Assembly (NCBI GenBank): GCA_051880375.1
Contig: JBJENV010000076.1
Location: forward strand, 1 to 64,000
Source of the DNA: SIG299 sp051880375
GTDB taxonomy: Bacteria; Bacillota; Clostridia; Lachnospirales; Lachnospiraceae
Length of the DNA: 64,000 nt
Direction: 5' to 3'
Below the pieces are notes generated by a model, which saw only the letters and a program-made list of their open reading frames with translations, did not search any database and was not told the origin of the DNA. The position numbers and the translations under genes are program-made. This document shows, in pieces, positions 61,647-64,000 of this stretch; positions within the stretch are counted from its first letter, which is position 1; each line of letters begins with the position of its first letter.

Positions 61647-64000
61647 CTATATGCTGTAATAAGAGATTCCAATGGTTCCTAAGCCGGAATTGCATGCCAC
61701 CGAAAAGGAAGCCTTTTGAATAATGACCCGTTCAAACGGAACATATTTTAATACTTCCTTTCTTACCCATTCCAGCTGTTCCACACTGCAACCGACATGT
61801 GAAATAAATACGACTGACCTGTCGATTTTTCTTCCGCTGTGCAGATGCCAATAGATTCCGCTTTTCCATGCCATTTCCAGCGTTCCCCCCAGCAAAGCGA
61901 ACAAAGCAACTTTTTTCTGCCGCATACCGGCATAAGGATGAAGCTGCAGCAGCCGGCATGCCGTTGCCGTTACAGCATTGACACGACCGTTCTGATAGAA
62001 AATATCCACAGACGGCAGAATAAATTTTGACTGTATTCGGGTCTTCATCTTTTCTACCAGCTCGCAAATCTCGTTTGACGTTTTTCCATCCTTTGCCAGC
62101 TTTGCTGCATAAAGTGAAAGCAGACTTTGTCCGCAGGAAATCTGACAGGAGTCAATGACCCGTACATGGTCAAAGCCTTTTGCAGCTGTCATCGCAATAT
62201 GATAGCTGATGCCTACCTGCGATGCCATGGAAATATGAATGACCTGTTCTGCCCGTGTCAGTACATCTGCAAAAAACTCCTCATACTCCTCTACCGTCAC
62301 ACTATCCACATAAGCCGTGCTGTTTGTAAAAGAAATATACTCCGCCAGACTATCCGAGTCGATCTCCTTTGTATCCGCAAAACGTCCCTGCGGCGTTTTA
62401 ATGTACAAATACATCATTTCAATATCATACTTTTCGAGCAGCTCCGAAGGAATATCACACACACAGTCCGTTGTAATGCATACCTTCTTCCGTCGCCGTC
62501 CCGCAATATTTTGTATCAGGCTGTTTCCTCCCGGTGCCGTATCCGTAACAGCCTGATATTCTATCAAATCCGGAGGCAAAAACTTCAAAAGCTCTGTTTC
62601 CAGCACCTTGCCGTGAATCGGTTTCTCCAGATAGCTGTCAAAGCCCTGCTCACGGTACATCTCTTCCGCACCCGACAGCGCATTTGCCGTAAGTGCAATC
62701 ACTACGGTTTCTCTGCAAAGCCCGTTTTCCTGCGTCCGAATCGCCTTTAATGTCTCCACACCGTCCATCTTTGACATCATATGATCCATAAGAATTACAT
62801 TGTAATATTTCTTCTTTGTCATTTCCAGACATTCAAAGCCGCTGTTTGCAGTGTCTACCTTTACTTTTGTGTCTGTTAAAAGTCTGCTGACCACCATAGA
62901 GTTCACGGCATTGTCATCAACAACCAGTATCTTTGCCTCCGGTGCTTCAAAGCTTGCCTGATACGGCGTTCCTTCCGCCATATCCTTTTCCAGCAGATTA
63001 ATATCACCGATTGCTTCCGCATCCACTACCTTTTGCTTTAATGTAACGGTAAACTCGCTGCCCTTCGTGTAGATACTGTCCACTGCGATTTCACCGTTCA
63101 TCAAATCAAGCAGCTGTTTGGTGATTGCAAGACCGAGTCCGCTTCCGACAATTCTTGAATGATCTTTTTCATCCACCCGGCGGAAAGCGTCATAAATATG
63201 TGCCAGATCCTCCTGACGGATTCCGACTCCGGTATCCGCTATCTTTATCTGCAGCATAATTTCCTCTTCACTGCATTTTTCTGCATGTGCCGACAAGGTA
63301 ACCGAACCTTCCTCCGTATATTTCACGGCATTATCCAGGATGTTTAGAAGTACCTGTTTTAAACGTCTTTCATCTCCAAGCAGAACAGAAGGCAGATTAC
63401 GGTCAATATCAAGATAAAGCTCCAGCTTCTTTTTCTTCATCCGGATACGAATCATGTCTACCAGTTCTCCAAACAACTCCTTCGTCCGGTACTGAACGGG
63501 AACAATGCTCATCTTCTGCATTTCCAGCTGAGACAAATCCAGAATATCATTGATCTGATTCAGAAGCATTTTACTCGCCAGCTCGATGTCCTGTGCGTAT
63601 TCCCTCGTAGCATCCGAGGTATGTTCCCGCATAATCATCTCATTCAGACCGATGATTGTGCTAATCGGTGTTCTGATTTCATGACTCATATTGGCAAAAA
63701 AGGCATTTTTTGTATTACTGCTTCTCTCCAGCGCTTCTTTTTGTTCCACATTGAGTTTATGCTCTTTTTCAAATATCTTCATCTGCGTTTTTAAAATGAT
63801 TCCTATCAGAAAACCGACAACAATCACGGAAAAATAAGAATCCAGATAGGCAAGCTCTTCCGATGCCATCGGGACAATATACTCCGGAAAATGAAGAGCC
63901 AGAAGATAAGTTCCTCCATATGCAGTCACACATAACACCAGAAAGAAAATCAGACGTTTCCCTGTAAACATGATAAATATGTAGGCAAACCCAAGTGCCA
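61647..64000 (-). CDS. Hybrid histidine kinase-receiver-DegV fusion, N-terminus beyond the window
   Basis: The frame is open to the window edge (…AYIFIMFTGKRLIFFL), so the true start lies outside. Seen here: hydrophobic segments, HisKA NMSHEIRTPIST, HATPase (ADTGVGI, GSGLGLAIT), receiver (KILVVDDNAVN, ILMDHMMSKMDG, YLEKP) and then about 280 residues of DegV fold: ITTDCVCDIPSELL, SVTVEEYEEFF, ISMASQVGISYHIAM, VIDSCQISCGQ and SGLGTIGISYY at the end. DegV proteins bind a fatty acid and present it to a kinase. Fusion to a phosphorelay kinase suggests lipid sensing or lipid-linked output. There is no HPt domain, unlike its two relatives in the window. Confidence 0.88.
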   Translation of the reverse strand, partial: ALGFAYIFIMFTGKRLIFFLVLCVTAYGGTYLLALHFPEYIVPMASEELAYLDSYFSVIVVGFLIGIILKTQMKIFEKEHKLNVEQKEALERSSNTKNAFFANMSHEIRTPISTIIGLNEMIMREHTSDATREYAQDIELASKMLLNQINDILDLSQLEMQKMSIVPVQYRTKELFGELVDMIRIRMKKKKLELYLDIDRNLPSVLLGDERRLKQVLLNILDNAVKYTEEGSVTLSAHAEKCSEEEIMLQIKIADTGVGIRQEDLAHIYDAFRRVDEKDHSRIVGSGLGLAITKQLLDLMNGEIAVDSIYTKGSEFTVTLKQKVVDAEAIGDINLLEKDMAEGTPYQASFEAPEAKILVVDDNAVNSMVVSRLLTDTKVKVDTANSGFECLEMTKKKYYNVILMDHMMSKMDGVETLKAIRTQENGLCRETVVIALTANALSGAEEMYREQGFDSYLEKPIHGKVLETELLKFLPPDLIEYQAVTDTAPGGNSLIQNIAGRRRKKVCITTDCVCDIPSELLEKYDIEMMYLYIKTPQGRFADTKEIDSDSLAEYISFTNSTAYVDSVTVEEYEEFFADVLTRAEQVIHISMASQVGISYHIAMTAAKGFDHVRVIDSCQISCGQSLLSLYAAKLAKDGKTSNEICELVEKMKTRIQSKFILPSVDIFYQNGRVNAVTATACRLLQLHPYAGMRQKKVALFALLGGTLEMAWKSGIYWHLHSGRKIDRSVVFISHVGCSVEQLEWVRKEVLKYVPFERVIIQKASFSVACNSGLGTIGISYYSI

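Overview
The window is a 64 kb piece of a low-to-mid GC, spore-forming Firmicute, most likely a gut Lachnospiraceae (Clostridia). This rests on AGGAGG-type ribosome sites, TTGACA/TATAAT promoters, HemZ, a MalT-like LuxR regulator, ECF-type vitamin import, a SleC-like cortex-lytic gene and the density of hybrid kinases. No rRNA or tRNA gene was seen.

Layout. 1-3.8 kb: start of araA, a divergent AraC regulator, an anchored M23 peptidase and a MATE exporter. 3.8-15.7 kb: one minus-strand signalling operon made of a STAND/LuxR activator, a lone receiver, two anchored BMP-type binding proteins, a CACHE hybrid kinase, an HD-GYP/receiver protein and a second hybrid kinase. 15.7-27.7 kb: pyk with a cre-like operator, small membrane/lipoprotein genes, an ECF sigma/anti-sigma pair, a very large GH3-CBM-GH30 fusion, a DUF885 lipoprotein, galM and an MntA/HepT module. 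27.7-36.4 kb: cobalamin riboswitch with DUF4430 and ECF-S genes, an EAL phosphodiesterase, a heterodimeric ABC exporter with a LytTR/GHKL pair, and a cold-shock gene. 36.4-48.5 kb: housekeeping operons (apt-relA-MBL-hemZ-HD-aspS; carAB). 48.5-52.7 kb: a chemoreceptor and rsgA behind a leader-peptide/attenuator-like region.

52.7-61.5 kb is the most striking part. A SleC-like spore cortex-lytic gene is cut in two by a 7.5 kb AT-rich element with a large serine recombinase. The ends share only GGTA. Precise excision would rejoin a 440-codon reading frame, the logic of the skin element in sigK. The element carries a DUF2099 ('methanogenesis marker 8'-like) protein, a tyrosine recombinase, a DUF4373-like replication protein with iteron-like repeats, a resolvase-like protein lacking the usual serine, and two promoters marked by the same operator sequence.

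61.6-64 kb: a hybrid histidine kinase fused to a receiver and a DegV lipid-binding domain, running off the window end.

Signal transduction is the main theme: four hybrid or GHKL kinases, three stand-alone or fused regulators, and HD-GYP and EAL enzymes of cyclic-di-GMP turnover. All family calls come from reading motifs, not from database searches.
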